Positions 49,240 to 59,349 of a DNA stretch of 64,000 bases are shown here, in pieces (within the stretch, counting starts at the first letter, position 1; each line of letters begins with the position of its first letter). The stretch comes from Tessaracoccus massiliensis (GTDB lineage: Bacteria > Actinomycetota > Actinomycetes > Propionibacteriales > Propionibacteriaceae): positions 474,144 through 538,143 of the forward strand of contig NZ_LN623543.1 in the NCBI RefSeq assembly GCF_000826065.2, given 5' to 3'. The position numbers were made by a program, and so were the translations under genes. The notes under the pieces were generated by a model, which saw only the letters and a list, made by a program, of their open reading frames with translations, made no database searches and was not told the DNA's origin.

Positions 49240-50726
49240 GCCCGGCCCATGGCTTCGGCCCTGCCGATGGCCGCGATGACGGCGCGGGCCTTGTGCTGGC
49301 ATTCCGCATCCTCGGTCTCGGGCACCGAATCCGCCACGATCCCGGCGCCCGCCTGCACGTGCGCCACGCCGTCGGCGAGGACAGCGGTGCGGATGGCGAT
49401 GGCGACATCCGAGTTGCCGGCGAAGTCGAAGTAGCCCACCACTCCCCCGTACAGGCCCCGTCGCGACACCTCCAGCCGGTCGATGATCTCCATGGCACGC
49501 ACCTTCGGCGCCCCCGAGAGGGTGCCGGCCGGGAAGCACGAAAGGGTCGCGTCGAGCGCGGTGTGCTCCTCGTCGATGCGGCCGGAGACGGCGGCCTCGA
49601 GGTGCATGATGTGGCTGTAGCGCCGCACGTTCATGAACTCGTGCACCGTGACCGAGCCGGGCTCGCAGATCCGGCCCAGGTCGTTGCGGCCCAGATCGAC
49701 GAGCATGAGATGCTCGGCCTTCTCCTTGGGATCGGCCAGCAGCTCCTCGGCCATGAGCCGGTCCTCTTCGGGAGTCTTCCCCCGGGGCCGGGAGCCCGCG
49801 ATGGGCCGGGTGGTGGCCAGCCCATCGGTCACGGTGACGAGAGCCTCCGGGCTGGAGCCCACGACGGCGAAGCCGGGCAGCCGCAGGAGATACATGTACG
49901 GGCTGGGGTTGGTCAGGCGCAGCGCACGGTAGACATCGAACGCGTCAGCCGAGATGTCGATGTCGAAGCGCTGCGAGACCACGATCTGGAACGCCTCACC
50001 CGCCCTGATCTCCTCCTTGACGTCCTCCACCATGCGGCAGAACTCCTCGGAGGTGCGCTGCCGCCGGATCGTGGGTGCGTCCGGTTCCCCCTCCTGGACC
50101 ACCAGCGGGGTGCGCGGCTGGCGCAGTTGCTCAGCCATGGCCTCGACGGCGGCCACGGCCTCGCGGTAGGCGCGTTCGGCGCCCTCGTCGGTGCCGTCGT
50201 AGTTGATGGCGTTGGCCACCAGCCACAGTTCGCCGCGGTGGTGGTCCAGCACCGCCACCTCGGAGCTGAGCATCATGACGAGCTCCGGCAACTGCAACTC
50301 GTCGACGGTGGTCTCGGGCAGCTTCTCCAGCCGGCGCACCACGTCGTAGCCCAGGTAGCCGACCATACCGGCGTGGAAGGGCGGGAGGCCGGGAGTGGGG
50401 GGCGTGGCCAGTTCCCGGAGCGTTTCCCGCAGGACGGCCAGGGGGTCGCCGTCGGCGGGGATGCCGACCAGTTCGCGACCCACCCAGGTGGCCTGGCCGT
50501 CGCGCTCGGTGAGCGTCGCCGCGGAGCGGACGCCGACGAAGGAGTATCGCGACCACACGCCGGCTTCGGCGGACTCGAACAGGAACGTGCCCTCGCGGTC
50601 GCCGCAGAGTGCCTGGTAGAGGGCCACCGGCGTCAGGTCGTCGGCCAGCAGCTTGGCGTGCACGCTGATGACGCGGCGGTGGCGGGCGAGCTCGACGAAC
50701 TCGTCAAGACTGGGTGAGACGATCAC
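49236..50726 (-). CDS. trpE: Anthranilate synthase component I
   Basis: The 496-residue enzyme has the chorismate-binding region with [43 protein letters not shown] and the C-terminal [19 protein letters not shown]. The N-terminal feedback region is complete ([18 protein letters not shown]). The GTG at 50726 overlaps the hisI stop. It makes anthranilate with a glutaminase partner not seen here. Confidence 0.96.
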   Translation of the reverse strand: MIVSPSLDEFVELARHRRVISVHAKLLADDLTPVALYQALCGDREGTFLFESAEAGVWSRYSFVGVRSAATLTERDGQATWVGRELVGIPADGDPLAVLRETLRELATPPTPGLPPFHAGMVGYLGYDVVRRLEKLPETTVDELQLPELVMMLSSEVAVLDHHRGELWLVANAINYDGTDEGAERAYREAVAAVEAMAEQLRQPRTPLVVQEGEPDAPTIRRQRTSEEFCRMVEDVKEEIRAGEAFQIVVSQRFDIDISADAFDVYRALRLTNPSPYMYLLRLPGFAVVGSSPEALVTVTDGLATTRPIAGSRPRGKTPEEDRLMAEELLADPKEKAEHLMLVDLGRNDLGRICEPGSVTVHEFMNVRRYSHIMHLEAAVSGRIDEEHTALDATLSCFPAGTLSGAPKVRAMEIIDRLEVSRRGLYGGVVGYFDFAGNSDVAIAIRTAVLADGVAHVQAGAGIVADSVPETEDAECQHKARAVIAAIGRAEAMGRA

Positions 50727-51058
50727 AGGGCATCCTCGGGGGTCAGGGCGGTGAAGAAGCAGGTGCGGTTGCCGGTGTGGCAGGCGGCGCCGGTCTGGCG
50801 CACGGTCAGCAGGATCGTGTCGCCGTCGCAGTCGACGGCCACGCCCTCGACGGCCTGGTGGTGCCCGGAGGTCTCCCCCTTCACCCAGAACTCCTGCCTG
50901 GACCGTGACCAGTAGGTGGCCTTGCCTGTGGCGAGCGTGCGTCGCAGCGCCTCCTCGTTCATCCAGGCCATCATGAGCACCTCGCGGGTCTCGGCATCCT
51001 GGGCGATGGCGGGCACGAGCCCATCGGCGTTGTAGGTCACAGCTGGCATGGTCATCAT
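50723..51058 (-). CDS. hisI: Phosphoribosyl-AMP cyclohydrolase
   Basis: The 111-residue protein is a free-standing HisI with [38 protein letters not shown] and the zinc cysteines in [11 protein letters not shown]. It opens the purine ring in histidine synthesis. It heads the hisI-trpE unit, a common actinobacterial pairing. Confidence 0.96.
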   Translation of the reverse strand: MMTMPAVTYNADGLVPAIAQDAETREVLMMAWMNEEALRRTLATGKATYWSRSRQEFWVKGETSGHHQAVEGVAVDCDGDTILLTVRQTGAACHTGNRTCFFTALTPEDAL

Positions 51059-51097
51059 TGTGCCGCACCCATTGTCGGCGCCTCATAGACTGCCCAC

Positions 51098-51706
51098 ATG
51101 AAGTTCGCCCAGCGCCAGCGTGCCGCCCTCGCAGATCTCTTCGAGGAGCTCGGCCCCTTCGCCCCCACCAGGTGTGAGGGGTGGCAGACCCAGGATCTCG
51201 CCGCCCACCTGTACATCCGGGAACATCGCCTCGACGCCCTGCCCGGCATCGGATCGGAGAAGTTCGCGGACCGCACACAACGGATCCAGCAATCCGAGCT
51301 GCACAAGCTCGGCTTCCTCCCCATCGTGCAGGCCATCCGTACCCCCGGCTGGATCATGCGGCCGCTGGACAACCTGGTCAACTCCTCGGAGTTCTTCATC
51401 CACCACGAGGACGTGCTGCGCGCCAACGGCCGCTCCCAGACGCTCACCGCGAAGGAGCAGCAACACCTGTGGCCCATCGTGAAGGTGCTGACCCGGAAGG
51501 CGCAGTACGCCTACAAGGGGCAGCTGACCCTCACCCGCACGGACACGGGCGCGGAGCAGCGCTTCGGTCAGGGCGACCGGCCCATCCACCTCAGCGGCCT
51601 GCCGTCGGAGTTGCTGCTGTACCTGAGCGGCCGCGAGGCCGACGTGGAGGTCACCGGGGAGGCGGACAGCCTCAGCCGGTGGGGTGAGGCCATCAGCGGC
51701 CTCTGA
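51098..51706 (+). CDS. TIGR03085 family (DinB/maleylpyruvate-isomerase-like) protein
   Basis: The 202-residue protein has RCEGWQTQDLAAHLYIREHRLDALPGI, the mark of this actinobacterial metal-binding subgroup, and FFIHHEDVLRANG with two His for metal. DinB-like folds are used by mycothiol-dependent enzymes. Its substrate is unknown. It is divergent from hisI. Confidence 0.9.
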   Translation: MKFAQRQRAALADLFEELGPFAPTRCEGWQTQDLAAHLYIREHRLDALPGIGSEKFADRTQRIQQSELHKLGFLPIVQAIRTPGWIMRPLDNLVNSSEFFIHHEDVLRANGRSQTLTAKEQQHLWPIVKVLTRKAQYAYKGQLTLTRTDTGAEQRFGQGDRPIHLSGLPSELLLYLSGREADVEVTGEADSLSRWGEAISGL

Positions 51707-51783
51707 GCTACGCTGCCGTCAGAGCCGCACCCCGAGGAGCTGACCTGACCGCGAGCCCAGATCCCACACGCCCGAGCAAGCCG

Positions 51784-52364
51784 ATGCCACTGATCGATTT
51801 CGTGGAGTATGCGGCATCCCACGGCGTCCCCACCGACGATGGGATCCGCCTCCCCACGGAACGTGAGTTGGCGGCCCAGACGGGCCTCAGCCGGGCCACC
51901 GTGCGCGAGTACCTGGCGGCCCTGCAGATCGCGGGCATGCTCGGCAAAGTGCAGGGCTCGGCCAACGTGCTGCGGGCCGGCAGCAGGGCCGACGGCGCGC
52001 TCTACGCCCTGATGGTCCGCTCCGGCCAGATCACCACGGCCCAGATCGACGAGGCGCGTGAGCTCTACGAAACGGGCATGATCGGTTCTGTGGTGGACAA
52101 GGCCACCCCCGCGCAGGTCGACCAGCTCAACGCCTGCGTCGACGCCATGATCGAGGCCTCATCCCGTAACGACTTCGAGGCTGCGGTGCAGGCGGACCTC
52201 GGCTTCCACTCCATGCTCTACAGGATCCTGAACAACGCGGTCGTCGAGCGTTCCCTGGGCGAACTGCAGATGACGATGCGCTCCACACTCGTCGAACGGC
52301 GGAGGCCCTGACCAAGCACTTCAACCAGTGGCGGCGCCTGGTCGGGAATCCCTCACAGGAGTGA
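51784..52364 (+). pseudogene. FadR/GntR-type regulator with deleted, frameshifted C-terminus
   Basis: The first 175 codons give a winged helix (LPTERELAAQTGLSRATVREYLAALQIAGML) and most of an FCD domain (ADLGFHSMLYRILNN). The frame then stops at 52311. A second frame from about 52299 gives AEALTKHFNQWRRLVGNPSQE and stop at 52364, the expected family C-terminus. About 20-30 residues of the FCD domain are missing at the junction. The start is uncertain because upstream codons before 51784 also look coding. The gene appears dead and ends against a transketolase fragment. Confidence 0.65.
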
Positions 52365-52553
52365 GCGGACCTTCTCCATCATCTCCACGCTGATGCCGCA
52401 GCGGTCGTAGAGGGTGGGCAGGGCGCCTGCGTCGAGGAATTCGTCAGGCAGGGCGATCGGGGTGATCTTCCGCGTGACGCCCTCCTTGACCACCAGTTCG
52501 GCGATCGCGCCGAAGAGCCCGCCGATGACGGTGTGGTTCTCGCAGGTCAGCAC
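52353..52553 (-). pseudogene. C-terminal fragment of a transketolase-family subunit
   Basis: The 66 residues begin VLTCENHTVIGGLFGAIAELV and end PTLYDRCGISVEMMEKVRSLL, the final domain of transketolase/DXS-type proteins. The TPP and pyrimidine domains are missing. The frame stays open only to about 52570. It is a leftover of a deleted gene and converges on the broken regulator. Confidence 0.75.
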
Positions 52554-52583
52554 CCGTCGCTGGAAGAGGTGGAGGGTGGGGTG

Positions 52584-54071
52584 CTAACTGAGCTTGGCCA
52601 GGATCAGTTCCCTCACCTTGCCCGCATCGGCCTGGCCGCGCATCGCCTTCATGACCTGGCCGATCAGCGCGCCGGCGGCCTGCACCTTGCCGCCGCGGAT
52701 ACGCTCGGCGACATCCGGGTTCGCGGCGATCGCCTCGTCGACGGCGGCGCTCAACGCACCCTCGTCGGAGACGACGGCCAGGCCTCGCTTCTCCACGACC
52801 TCGGCGGGCTCGCCCTCGCCGGCGAGCACGCCGTCGATGACCTGGCGGGCGAGCTTGTCGTTGATCCTGCCCTCATCCACCAGCGCCTGGACGCCGGCCA
52901 CCTGGGCGGGAGTGATCGCCAGATCCTCCAACTCGATGCCCGCCTCGTTGGCGCGCCGGGCCAGATCCGAGGCCCACCACTTGCGTGCGGATGCGGGGGT
53001 GGCGCCAGCGGCGACGGTCTCCTCCACGAGGCTGAGGGCACCCGCGTTGACGAGGCCGCCGAAGTCGATGTCAGAGAAGCCCCACTCCTGCTGCAGCCGA
53101 CGACGGCGCTCCGCCGGGGGCTCGGGCAGCGTGGCCCGCAGTTCCTCCACCCACTCGCGCGACGGCGCGATCGGCATCAGATCCGGCTCCGCGAAGTAGC
53201 GGTAGTCCTCCGCGTCCGGCTTCGGGCGGCCGGACGACGTGGTGCCGTCCGACTCGTGGAAGTGGCGGGTCTCCTGCACCACCGTGCCGCCGGCGTCGAG
53301 CACCGCGGCCTGGCGCATCATCTCGTAGCGGATGGCCCGCTCGATGGAGCGCAGCGAGTTTACGTTCTTGGTCTCCGTGCGGGTGCCCAGCTTCTCTGCA
53401 CCGATGGGAGCGATGGAGACGTTGGCGTCGCAGCGCAGCGAGCCCTGCTCCATCCGCACGTCGGAGACGCCGAGGGCCTTGAGGAGGTCGCGCAGGTGCG
53501 CCACGTAGGCGCGCGCCACCTGGGGTGCCTTCTCTCCGGCCCCCACGATGGGACGGGTGACGATCTCGATGAGCGGCACGCCGGCGCGGTTGTAGTCGAT
53601 CAGCGAGTAGTCGGCGCCGTGGATGCGGCCAGAAGTGCCCACGTGCGTGGCCTTGCCCGCATCCTCCTCCATGTGGGCGCGCTCGATCTCGACGCGGTAG
53701 GTCTCACCGTCGACCTCGACGTCGACCCAACCGTCGAAGGCGATGGGCTCGTCGTACTGCGAGGTCTGGAAGTTCTTCGTCATGTCCGGGTAGAAGTAGT
53801 TCTTCCGGGCCATGCGGCACCACTCGGCGATCTGGCAGTTGAGCGCCAACCCGATCCGGATGGCGGATTCGACGGCCTTGCCGTTGATCACCGGCAGCGA
53901 GCCGGGCAGCCCGAGGCAGACCGGGCACACGTGCGTGTTGGGCTCCCCGCCGAAATCGGTGGGGCAGCCGCAGAACATCTTGGAGTTCGTGTTCAGCTCC
54001 ACGTGCGTCTCGAGGCCCAAGGCGGGCTCGTAGCGCGTCAGCAGCTCGTTGTAGTCGACAACATCGGTCAT
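52584..54071 (-). CDS. gatB: Asp/Glu-tRNA amidotransferase subunit B
   Basis: The 495-residue protein has [22 protein letters not shown] with zinc cysteines, [28 protein letters not shown] and the YqeY-like tail with a tRNA-binding helix. It transfers ammonia to Glu- or Asp-tRNA. It follows gatA with TGATG overlap. Confidence 0.96.
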   Translation of the reverse strand: MTDVVDYNELLTRYEPALGLETHVELNTNSKMFCGCPTDFGGEPNTHVCPVCLGLPGSLPVINGKAVESAIRIGLALNCQIAEWCRMARKNYFYPDMTKNFQTSQYDEPIAFDGWVDVEVDGETYRVEIERAHMEEDAGKATHVGTSGRIHGADYSLIDYNRAGVPLIEIVTRPIVGAGEKAPQVARAYVAHLRDLLKALGVSDVRMEQGSLRCDANVSIAPIGAEKLGTRTETKNVNSLRSIERAIRYEMMRQAAVLDAGGTVVQETRHFHESDGTTSSGRPKPDAEDYRYFAEPDLMPIAPSREWVEELRATLPEPPAERRRRLQQEWGFSDIDFGGLVNAGALSLVEETVAAGATPASARKWWASDLARRANEAGIELEDLAITPAQVAGVQALVDEGRINDKLARQVIDGVLAGEGEPAEVVEKRGLAVVSDEGALSAAVDEAIAANPDVAERIRGGKVQAAGALIGQVMKAMRGQADAGKVRELILAKLS

Positions 54072-55579
54072 CAGAATTCCGCCTTCGATCCCTCGAGCTG
54101 AGTCATGTCGCTCCACAACGGCCCGCCCCACTTCGCCTCGAGCGCGCGCTCGAGCACTGCGCCCACCCGGTAGATGCGGGCGTCCTCCATGGGCGGCGCC
54201 ATCACCTGGAGGCCCACGGGCAGACCCTCGCTGAGCCCGGCCGGGAAGGAGCCCGCAGCGTTGCCCGCCATGTTGGACGGGATGGTGCAGAGGTCCGCCA
54301 TGTACATCGCCATGGGGTCCTCAGTGCGCTCCCCCACCGTGAACGCGACGGTGGGTGTGCTCGGGGAGATCAGCACGTCGACCTGTTCGAAGGCCCTGGC
54401 GAAATCCGCCTGGATCAGCGAGCGCACCTTCTGCGCCGAGCCGTAGTAGGCGTCGTAGTAGCCTGCCGACAAGGCGTAGGTGCCCAGGATGATGCGGCGC
54501 TTGCCCTCGCGGCCGAAGCCCGCCTCCCGGGTGAGGTTCATCACCTGCTCCGCCGAGCGCGTGCCGTCGTCGCCGGCCCGCAGGCCGTAGCGCATGCCGT
54601 CGAAGCGGGCCAGGTTGGAGCTCAGCTCGGCGGGCTGGATGAGGTAGTACGCGGGCAGCGCATAGGTGAACGACGGGCAGGAGACCTCGACGATCTCGGC
54701 GCCGGCCTCCCGCAGCAGCTCGACGGCCTCGTGGAAACGTGCGAGTACGCCGTCCTCGTAGCCGTCGCCACTGAACTCAGTGACGATGCCCACCTTCACG
54801 CCCGCCAGGTCGGTGGCGCGGGTGGCGCCCACGAGGTCCGGCACCGGCAGGTCGATAGAGGCGGAATCCCGCGGGTCGTGGCCGCTGATGGCCTCCTGCA
54901 GCAGCGCGGCGTCCTCAGCCGTGCGGGCGCAGGGACCGGGCTGGTCGAGGCTGGAGGCCATCGCCACCATGCCGTAGCGCGACGACCCACCGTAGGTGCA
55001 CTTGACGCCGACGGTGCCCGTCACGGCGCCCGGCTGGCGGATGGAGCCGCCCGTGTCGGAACCCACCGCCAGCGGCACCATGAACGCCGCGACCGCGGCT
55101 GCCGACCCACCGCCGGAACCGCCCGGGATCCGGGCAGTGTCCCACGGGTTGAGCGTGGGACCGAAGGCGGAGGTCTCCGTGGAGGAGCCCATCGCGAACT
55201 CGTCGAGGTTGGTCTTGCCGAGGATCACCATCCCGGCGGCGCGGAGCCGCTCGACGACGGCCGCGTCGTACGGCGGGACCCAGCCTTCGAGCATCCGCGA
55301 GGAGCAGGTGGTGGGGAAATCGGTGGTGCAGTAGTTGTCCTTGACGCCCACGGGGATCCCGGCGAGGGGGCCGAGTTCCTCGCCCGCGGCGCGGCGCGCG
55401 TCGACGGCGCGGGCCTGCTCCAGCGCGTGCTCGGCGTCGACCGCCAGGAAGGCGTTGAGCGTGGGGTTGAGGGCCTCGATCTGCTCGAGGCAGGCGCGGG
55501 TGAGTTCCTCGGAGGTGAGCTCACCGGCGGCCATCAGGCGGCCGAGTTCGGCGGCGGACTTGGTGATCAGGGCGCTCAT
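54071..55579 (-). CDS. gatA: Asp/Glu-tRNA amidotransferase subunit A
   Basis: The 502-residue amidase has the Ser-cisSer-Lys triad in [20 protein letters not shown] and the Gly/Ser-rich [13 protein letters not shown]. It releases ammonia from glutamine for GatB. The ATG at 55579 overlaps the gatC stop. Confidence 0.96.
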   Translation of the reverse strand: MSALITKSAAELGRLMAAGELTSEELTRACLEQIEALNPTLNAFLAVDAEHALEQARAVDARRAAGEELGPLAGIPVGVKDNYCTTDFPTTCSSRMLEGWVPPYDAAVVERLRAAGMVILGKTNLDEFAMGSSTETSAFGPTLNPWDTARIPGGSGGGSAAAVAAFMVPLAVGSDTGGSIRQPGAVTGTVGVKCTYGGSSRYGMVAMASSLDQPGPCARTAEDAALLQEAISGHDPRDSASIDLPVPDLVGATRATDLAGVKVGIVTEFSGDGYEDGVLARFHEAVELLREAGAEIVEVSCPSFTYALPAYYLIQPAELSSNLARFDGMRYGLRAGDDGTRSAEQVMNLTREAGFGREGKRRIILGTYALSAGYYDAYYGSAQKVRSLIQADFARAFEQVDVLISPSTPTVAFTVGERTEDPMAMYMADLCTIPSNMAGNAAGSFPAGLSEGLPVGLQVMAPPMEDARIYRVGAVLERALEAKWGGPLWSDMTQLEGSKAEF

Positions 55580-55872
55580 CAGTCCTCGCTCAGAATCTGG
55601 GGGACGCGGAACCGGCCGTCCTCGCTGTCGGGCGCGCCGGCGAGCGCGGCCTCCTGGGTCAGGCCGGGGGTGACGACGTCGTCGCGGAACACGTTGGCCA
55701 TGGGCACGGCATGCGTGGCGGGTGGCACGTCCGGGCCGGCCACCTCGGACACGCTGCGGACGGATTCCAGGATGACGTCCAGCTCGGGGGCCAGCTCGGC
55801 GCATTCCTGCTCGGTGAGCTGGATGCGGGCCAGAGCGCCCAGCCGGGCCACGTCGTCGGCGGTGAGACCCAC
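55579..55872 (-). CDS. gatC: Asp/Glu-tRNA amidotransferase subunit C
   Basis: The 97-residue protein has [21 protein letters not shown] and ends [11 protein letters not shown]. It holds GatA and GatB together. The GTG at 55872 has GAGGAG 6 bases upstream, which decides the start. Confidence 0.94.
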   Translation of the reverse strand: MGLTADDVARLGALARIQLTEQECAELAPELDVILESVRSVSEVAGPDVPPATHAVPMANVFRDDVVTPGLTQEAALAGAPDSEDGRFRVPQILSED

Positions 55873-55924
55873 GTCGAACTCCTCGGTAGTGCGGTGCGGC
55901 CGCCGGAGAGCGGCCCGCCCCATC

Positions 55925-56128
55925 TTAGGCCCCGGTGAGGATGAGGTAGAACATGCGTCCGAGGAAGAACAGGCCCACGGCGATCGCGACGGTGATGATA
56001 GGCACGATGATGCGCTGGAACTTCTTCCACCGGGTGCTGGGCACGCCCGTCGGGCCCCAGGCGCCACGCTGCGGCTGGGCGCGCGTGGGCGCCTGGCCGT
56101 CGAGGTTCAGGTTGGAGAAGATGCGCAC
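55925..56128 (-). CDS. Small single-pass membrane protein
   Basis: The 67-residue product has a polar N-terminus (NLNLDGQAPTRAQPQ) and one C-terminal helix (IIVPIITVAIAVGLFFLGRMFYLIL). It lies between the MetE-like gene and gatC on the same strand. Not recognised. Confidence 0.6.
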   Translation of the reverse strand: MRIFSNLNLDGQAPTRAQPQRGAWGPTGVPSTRWKKFQRIIVPIITVAIAVGLFFLGRMFYLILTGA

Positions 56129-56137
56129 GGGCCCAGC

Positions 56138-57088
56138 TTAGCCGCGGGCCAGGTTCTCTTCGACGAGCGCGGCGGCGCGTGCCAACGCCTCCAGCTGCGC
56201 CACGACGGCGGTCTGCCGCCAGCCGGCCATCCCGCAGGCGGTGCCGAGCATCAGGTGATCCCCGGGATCGGCCTGGATCTCGCGCAGCACGCGCAGCGCC
56301 TCGTCGACGAGCTGATCCACGCTCTGCGGCGCGGCGGCGGTGTCCACCACGCCCAGGATGAGGGTGCGCCGCTCGTCGGCCCACTGCGCCACCTCATCGA
56401 GGTCCGCCAGCCTGGAGTCGACGGCGGCCCCGGCGAACCCCGCGCGCCTGGCCACGTCGAGCCACAGCCCGGGGGCGCAGCTGTGGAGCACCGCCCCCTC
56501 GGCGAGCGGCTTGAGCGACTCCACCGCCTCCGGCTCCTTGACGCTGCGGTGCCTGCTGAAGCCTGAAGCCGTGGGGATCTGACCGTCGAGGACGGCACGC
56601 AGCGCGGGCTCGTCCACCTGGAGCCAGACCGGCACGCCGGGTAGCCGGCGGGCGAGCTCACCTCGGAGGGTCGCCACGCCGTCGACGAGGGCTTGGGCCA
56701 GTTCGCGGCGCGCCCCGTGATCGGCGAGCAGCCGGTCTCCGGCGGGCCGTTCCACGGAGGAGGCCAGCGTGAGCGGGCCCGCGACGGCCACCTTGAGCGT
56801 CCCCTCGAAGCCCTGGAGCAATTCCTCGGCGTCGTCGAGGTCATGGCGCCACTGCGCACGGGCCTTACGGTGTTCAGCGTCCGGGTGGTGCGTCAGCCGC
56901 CAGCCGGCGGGCTGCAGGTCGAAATCGAGGCCCTCGATCAGCCCGAGCGTGCGGCCGATCATCGCGGAGCCAGCTCCCCTGCCCGGCAACTCCGGCAGCG
57001 GCAGCACATCTGGCAGCGCCTCGGCCATGGCGCCCAGCGCGCCCCGGAAATCGGTACCGGGCAGCGACCCGGCGGCAGTGACGCGCAT
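56138..57088 (-). CDS. MetE C-terminal-domain-like methionine synthase/UroD-superfamily protein
   Basis: The 316-residue protein is a single barrel related to cobalamin-independent methionine synthase. It has VAGPLTLASSV, VWLQVDEPALRAVL, VLHSCAPGLWLDVA and LGTACGMAGWR, the last with the expected zinc cysteine (HSC and the late C). Full MetE is about 750 residues, so this is the short actinobacterial form, whose methyl donor is unknown. The ATG overlaps the mnmA stop. Confidence 0.8.
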   Translation of the reverse strand: MRVTAAGSLPGTDFRGALGAMAEALPDVLPLPELPGRGAGSAMIGRTLGLIEGLDFDLQPAGWRLTHHPDAEHRKARAQWRHDLDDAEELLQGFEGTLKVAVAGPLTLASSVERPAGDRLLADHGARRELAQALVDGVATLRGELARRLPGVPVWLQVDEPALRAVLDGQIPTASGFSRHRSVKEPEAVESLKPLAEGAVLHSCAPGLWLDVARRAGFAGAAVDSRLADLDEVAQWADERRTLILGVVDTAAAPQSVDQLVDEALRVLREIQADPGDHLMLGTACGMAGWRQTAVVAQLEALARAAALVEENLARG

Positions 57089-58161
57089 CAGCGCGCCTCG
57101 GCGATCACGGCGGAGCCCACCACGCGGCTGCCGTCGTAGACCACCACGGTCTGGCCGGGCGCCACGCCCGAGGCAGGCTCGTCGAGCGCCACGGTGAGCC
57201 CGCCGTCGAGAAGGGCGACGGTGGCGTCCTGCGGCGTGCCGTGCGCGCGGTACTGCGCCTGCCCCCGCCACGGGCCCTCGACGGGGGACTCGGTCCATGT
57301 GGGGCGGATCCCGCGCAGCTGCGTGACCGCCAGGTCAGCGCGGGAGCCCACGACGACGGTGTTGCTCACCGGCTGGATGCTCAGCACGTAACGGGGCTCG
57401 CCGGTGGGCGCGGGTACCCGCAGGTCGAGGCCCTTGCGCTGGCCGACGGTGTAGCGGTGGTGGCCCTGATGCTCGCCCAGCACCTGACCGTCGGCGTCGA
57501 CGATGGGGCCGGGCTTGTCGTCGAGGTGGCGCGCCAGGAAACCCTGTGTGTCGCCGTCGGCGATGAAGCAGGTGTCGTGCGAATCGGGCTTCTTGGCCAC
57601 GCCGAAGCCCAGGGCCGCGGCCTCCTCGCGGACGACGGGCTTCTCCACGTCGAACAGCGGGAACAGGCAGCGGCTGAGCTGCTCCTGGTTGAGCATGCCC
57701 AGCACGTAGGACTGGTCCTTGGCGAAGTCCGCGGCGCGGTGCAGCGACACCGAGCAGTCGTCATGGCGACGCAGATCCGCGTAGTGCCCGGTGGCCACCG
57801 CGTCGAAGCCCAGAGCGAGGCCCCGGTCGAGGACGGCGGCGAACTTGATCTTCTCGTTGCAGCGCAGGCAGGGATTGGGGGTGCGGCCGGCCTGGTACTC
57901 GCTGATGAAGTCCTCCACCACGGCCTCGTGGAACTCCTCGGCGAAGTCCCACACGTAGAAGGGGATGTCGAGCTTGTCGGCCACGCGCCGCGCGTCGTGC
58001 GAGTCCTCGAGGGAGCAGCAGCCGCGGGCGCCGGAACGGTAGGAGGCGGGGTTCTTCGACAGCGCCAGGTGCACGCCGGTGACGTCGTGGCCCTCCGCAA
58101 CGAGGCGCGCGGCGGCGACGGCGGAGTCCACTCCCCCGGACATGGCAACCAGTACGCGCAT
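57088..58161 (-). CDS. mnmA: tRNA-specific 2-thiouridylase
   Basis: The 357-residue protein has the PP-loop [16 protein letters not shown], catalytic Cys in [12 protein letters not shown], and the second Cys in [17 protein letters not shown]. It thiolates U34 of Lys, Glu and Gln tRNAs with sulfur from a cysteine desulfurase, whose gene lies upstream beyond the toxin-antitoxin insertion. Confidence 0.96.
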   Translation of the reverse strand: MRVLVAMSGGVDSAVAAARLVAEGHDVTGVHLALSKNPASYRSGARGCCSLEDSHDARRVADKLDIPFYVWDFAEEFHEAVVEDFISEYQAGRTPNPCLRCNEKIKFAAVLDRGLALGFDAVATGHYADLRRHDDCSVSLHRAADFAKDQSYVLGMLNQEQLSRCLFPLFDVEKPVVREEAAALGFGVAKKPDSHDTCFIADGDTQGFLARHLDDKPGPIVDADGQVLGEHQGHHRYTVGQRKGLDLRVPAPTGEPRYVLSIQPVSNTVVVGSRADLAVTQLRGIRPTWTESPVEGPWRGQAQYRAHGTPQDATVALLDGGLTVALDEPASGVAPGQTVVVYDGSRVVGSAVIAEAR

Positions 58162-58224
58162 GGCTTCTCCTTCAGGTCGACGGCCCAGTCTACGCGCCCG
58201 GCCAGAGCCAGTGCATCGTTCTTG

Positions 58225-58238
58225 CATCATCTATGATG
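58225..58238. promoter_or_regulatory. Candidate autoregulation operator of the second toxin-antitoxin pair
   Basis: The palindrome CATCAT-CT-ATGATG lies 5 bases before the antitoxin ATG, in a short AT-rich island. VapBC complexes commonly bind such repeats over their own promoter. Confidence 0.5.
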
Positions 58239-58243
58239 TACTC

Positions 58244-58474
58244 ATGCGAACCACGGTTGATCTGCCCCCCGCGGTGCACCGGCGCGCGAAGGAGCTCGCG
58301 GCCCGACGCGGCATGTCCCTGTCTGCACTCCTGGCCGAGCTCACCACCCTGCAACTGTCGCAGGCGGACGAGGCTCCCGTCATCGGCTCTGACCCCCTGA
58401 CGGGATTCCCCACCGTGCACGTTGGCCGCGTCATCACCAGCGGCGAAGTCGCCGACCTGCTGGATGACGAGTGA
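58244..58474 (+). CDS. vapB: VapB-type antitoxin
   Basis: The 76-residue protein starts MRTTVDLPPAVHRRAKELAARRGMSLSALLAELT, a ribbon-helix-helix fold. The tail (TSGEVADLLDDE) is acidic. The toxin GTG overlaps the stop. The ATG at 58244 follows the palindrome; the longer upstream frame is a shadow of mnmA. Confidence 0.88.
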   Translation: MRTTVDLPPAVHRRAKELAARRGMSLSALLAELTTLQLSQADEAPVIGSDPLTGFPTVHVGRVITSGEVADLLDDE

Positions 58475-58866
58475 GCTTCCTGTTGGACGCCGACGTCCTG
58501 ATCGCACTGACCCACCCTGAGCACGAGCATCACGAGAGGGCTCGACGGTGGGTCGCCGCCACGGAGGCCCCCGTGGCTGTGTGTCCCGTGGTCGAAGGGG
58601 CACTGGTGCGGTTCATGATCCGTATCGGGCATGCTCCGGGCACCGTCACTCTTCTTCTTTCCCGGCTCGCGGCCATGCCCGGTTATCAGTGGTGGCCAGA
58701 TTCCGTTTCCTACCGTGAGGTCAATCTGAGCGGGTTACGAGGTCACCGCCAGGTCACAGACGCCTACCTTGTCGCTCTGGCAATGGCGCACGGTGCACAA
58801 CTCGCCACGCTCGACGCCGGCCTCCGCGTGGCCCATCCCGAGGGGTCGCTGCTCATCCCAGATTGA
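58471..58866 (+). CDS. vapC: PIN-domain ribonuclease toxin (VapC type)
   Basis: The 131-residue PIN protein has D in FLLDADVLIAL, E in VVEGALVRF, D in QVTDAYLVALA and D in ATLDAGLR. It pairs with the VapB-type antitoxin by GTGA overlap. Its sequence is unlike the first PIN toxin in the window, so they were acquired separately. Confidence 0.9.
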   Translation: MSFLLDADVLIALTHPEHEHHERARRWVAATEAPVAVCPVVEGALVRFMIRIGHAPGTVTLLLSRLAAMPGYQWWPDSVSYREVNLSGLRGHRQVTDAYLVALAMAHGAQLATLDAGLRVAHPEGSLLIPD

Positions 58867-58877
58867 CCCGCACGTCC

Positions 58878-59349
58878 TCAATCCAGTGTGACCTCGGCCC
58901 AGCGATCTGCAGGAGGCAACTCTCGCAGCCCCCGCTGCGCGACCGCCACGATGACGGCTGCCAGCGCGATACCGGCGAAGATGCCCAGGGTCCACCTGTC
59001 GCCCACCAGGGCGATACCCCATCCGCCGATGGCCGGCCCCCTGACCAGACCGATGACCTCCGGGCGGTGCCCGGCCAGTTGCAGAATCATGATCACCGTG
59101 GCGAGCAACCCGTTGCCTGCCAGGTTGAGCAGCATGAAGGCGCCGCACGCCCACACGAGCAGCGGCGCCTTCCGGCAGAACGACAGACCTGCTGCGAAGT
59201 CACCCCACGCCGACGCGGCCTGGTTGCGCTGAGGCCGGTGATCCCCGCTGATCGCCAGGTTGGTCACCAGCGCGACCACAAAGGCAACCCCCTGGGCGAT
59301 GAAGGGCACCACTCTCTTCGCACTGGCCCCGCTCAGCCCCTGATCGCCG
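58878..59349 (-). pseudogene. Remnant of an MFS transporter
   Basis: The frame reads RVVPFIAQGVAFVVALVTNLAI, AGLSFCRKAPLLVWACGAFMLLNLAGNGLLATVIMIL and WTLGIFAGIALAAVIVAV, typical MFS helices. No start codon fits, because the frame continues upstream into the antisense of the cysteine desulfurase gene. About half the usual 400 residues are missing, with a likely internal deletion around HRPEVIGLVRGPAIGG. It lies beside the VapBC pair. Confidence 0.7.
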
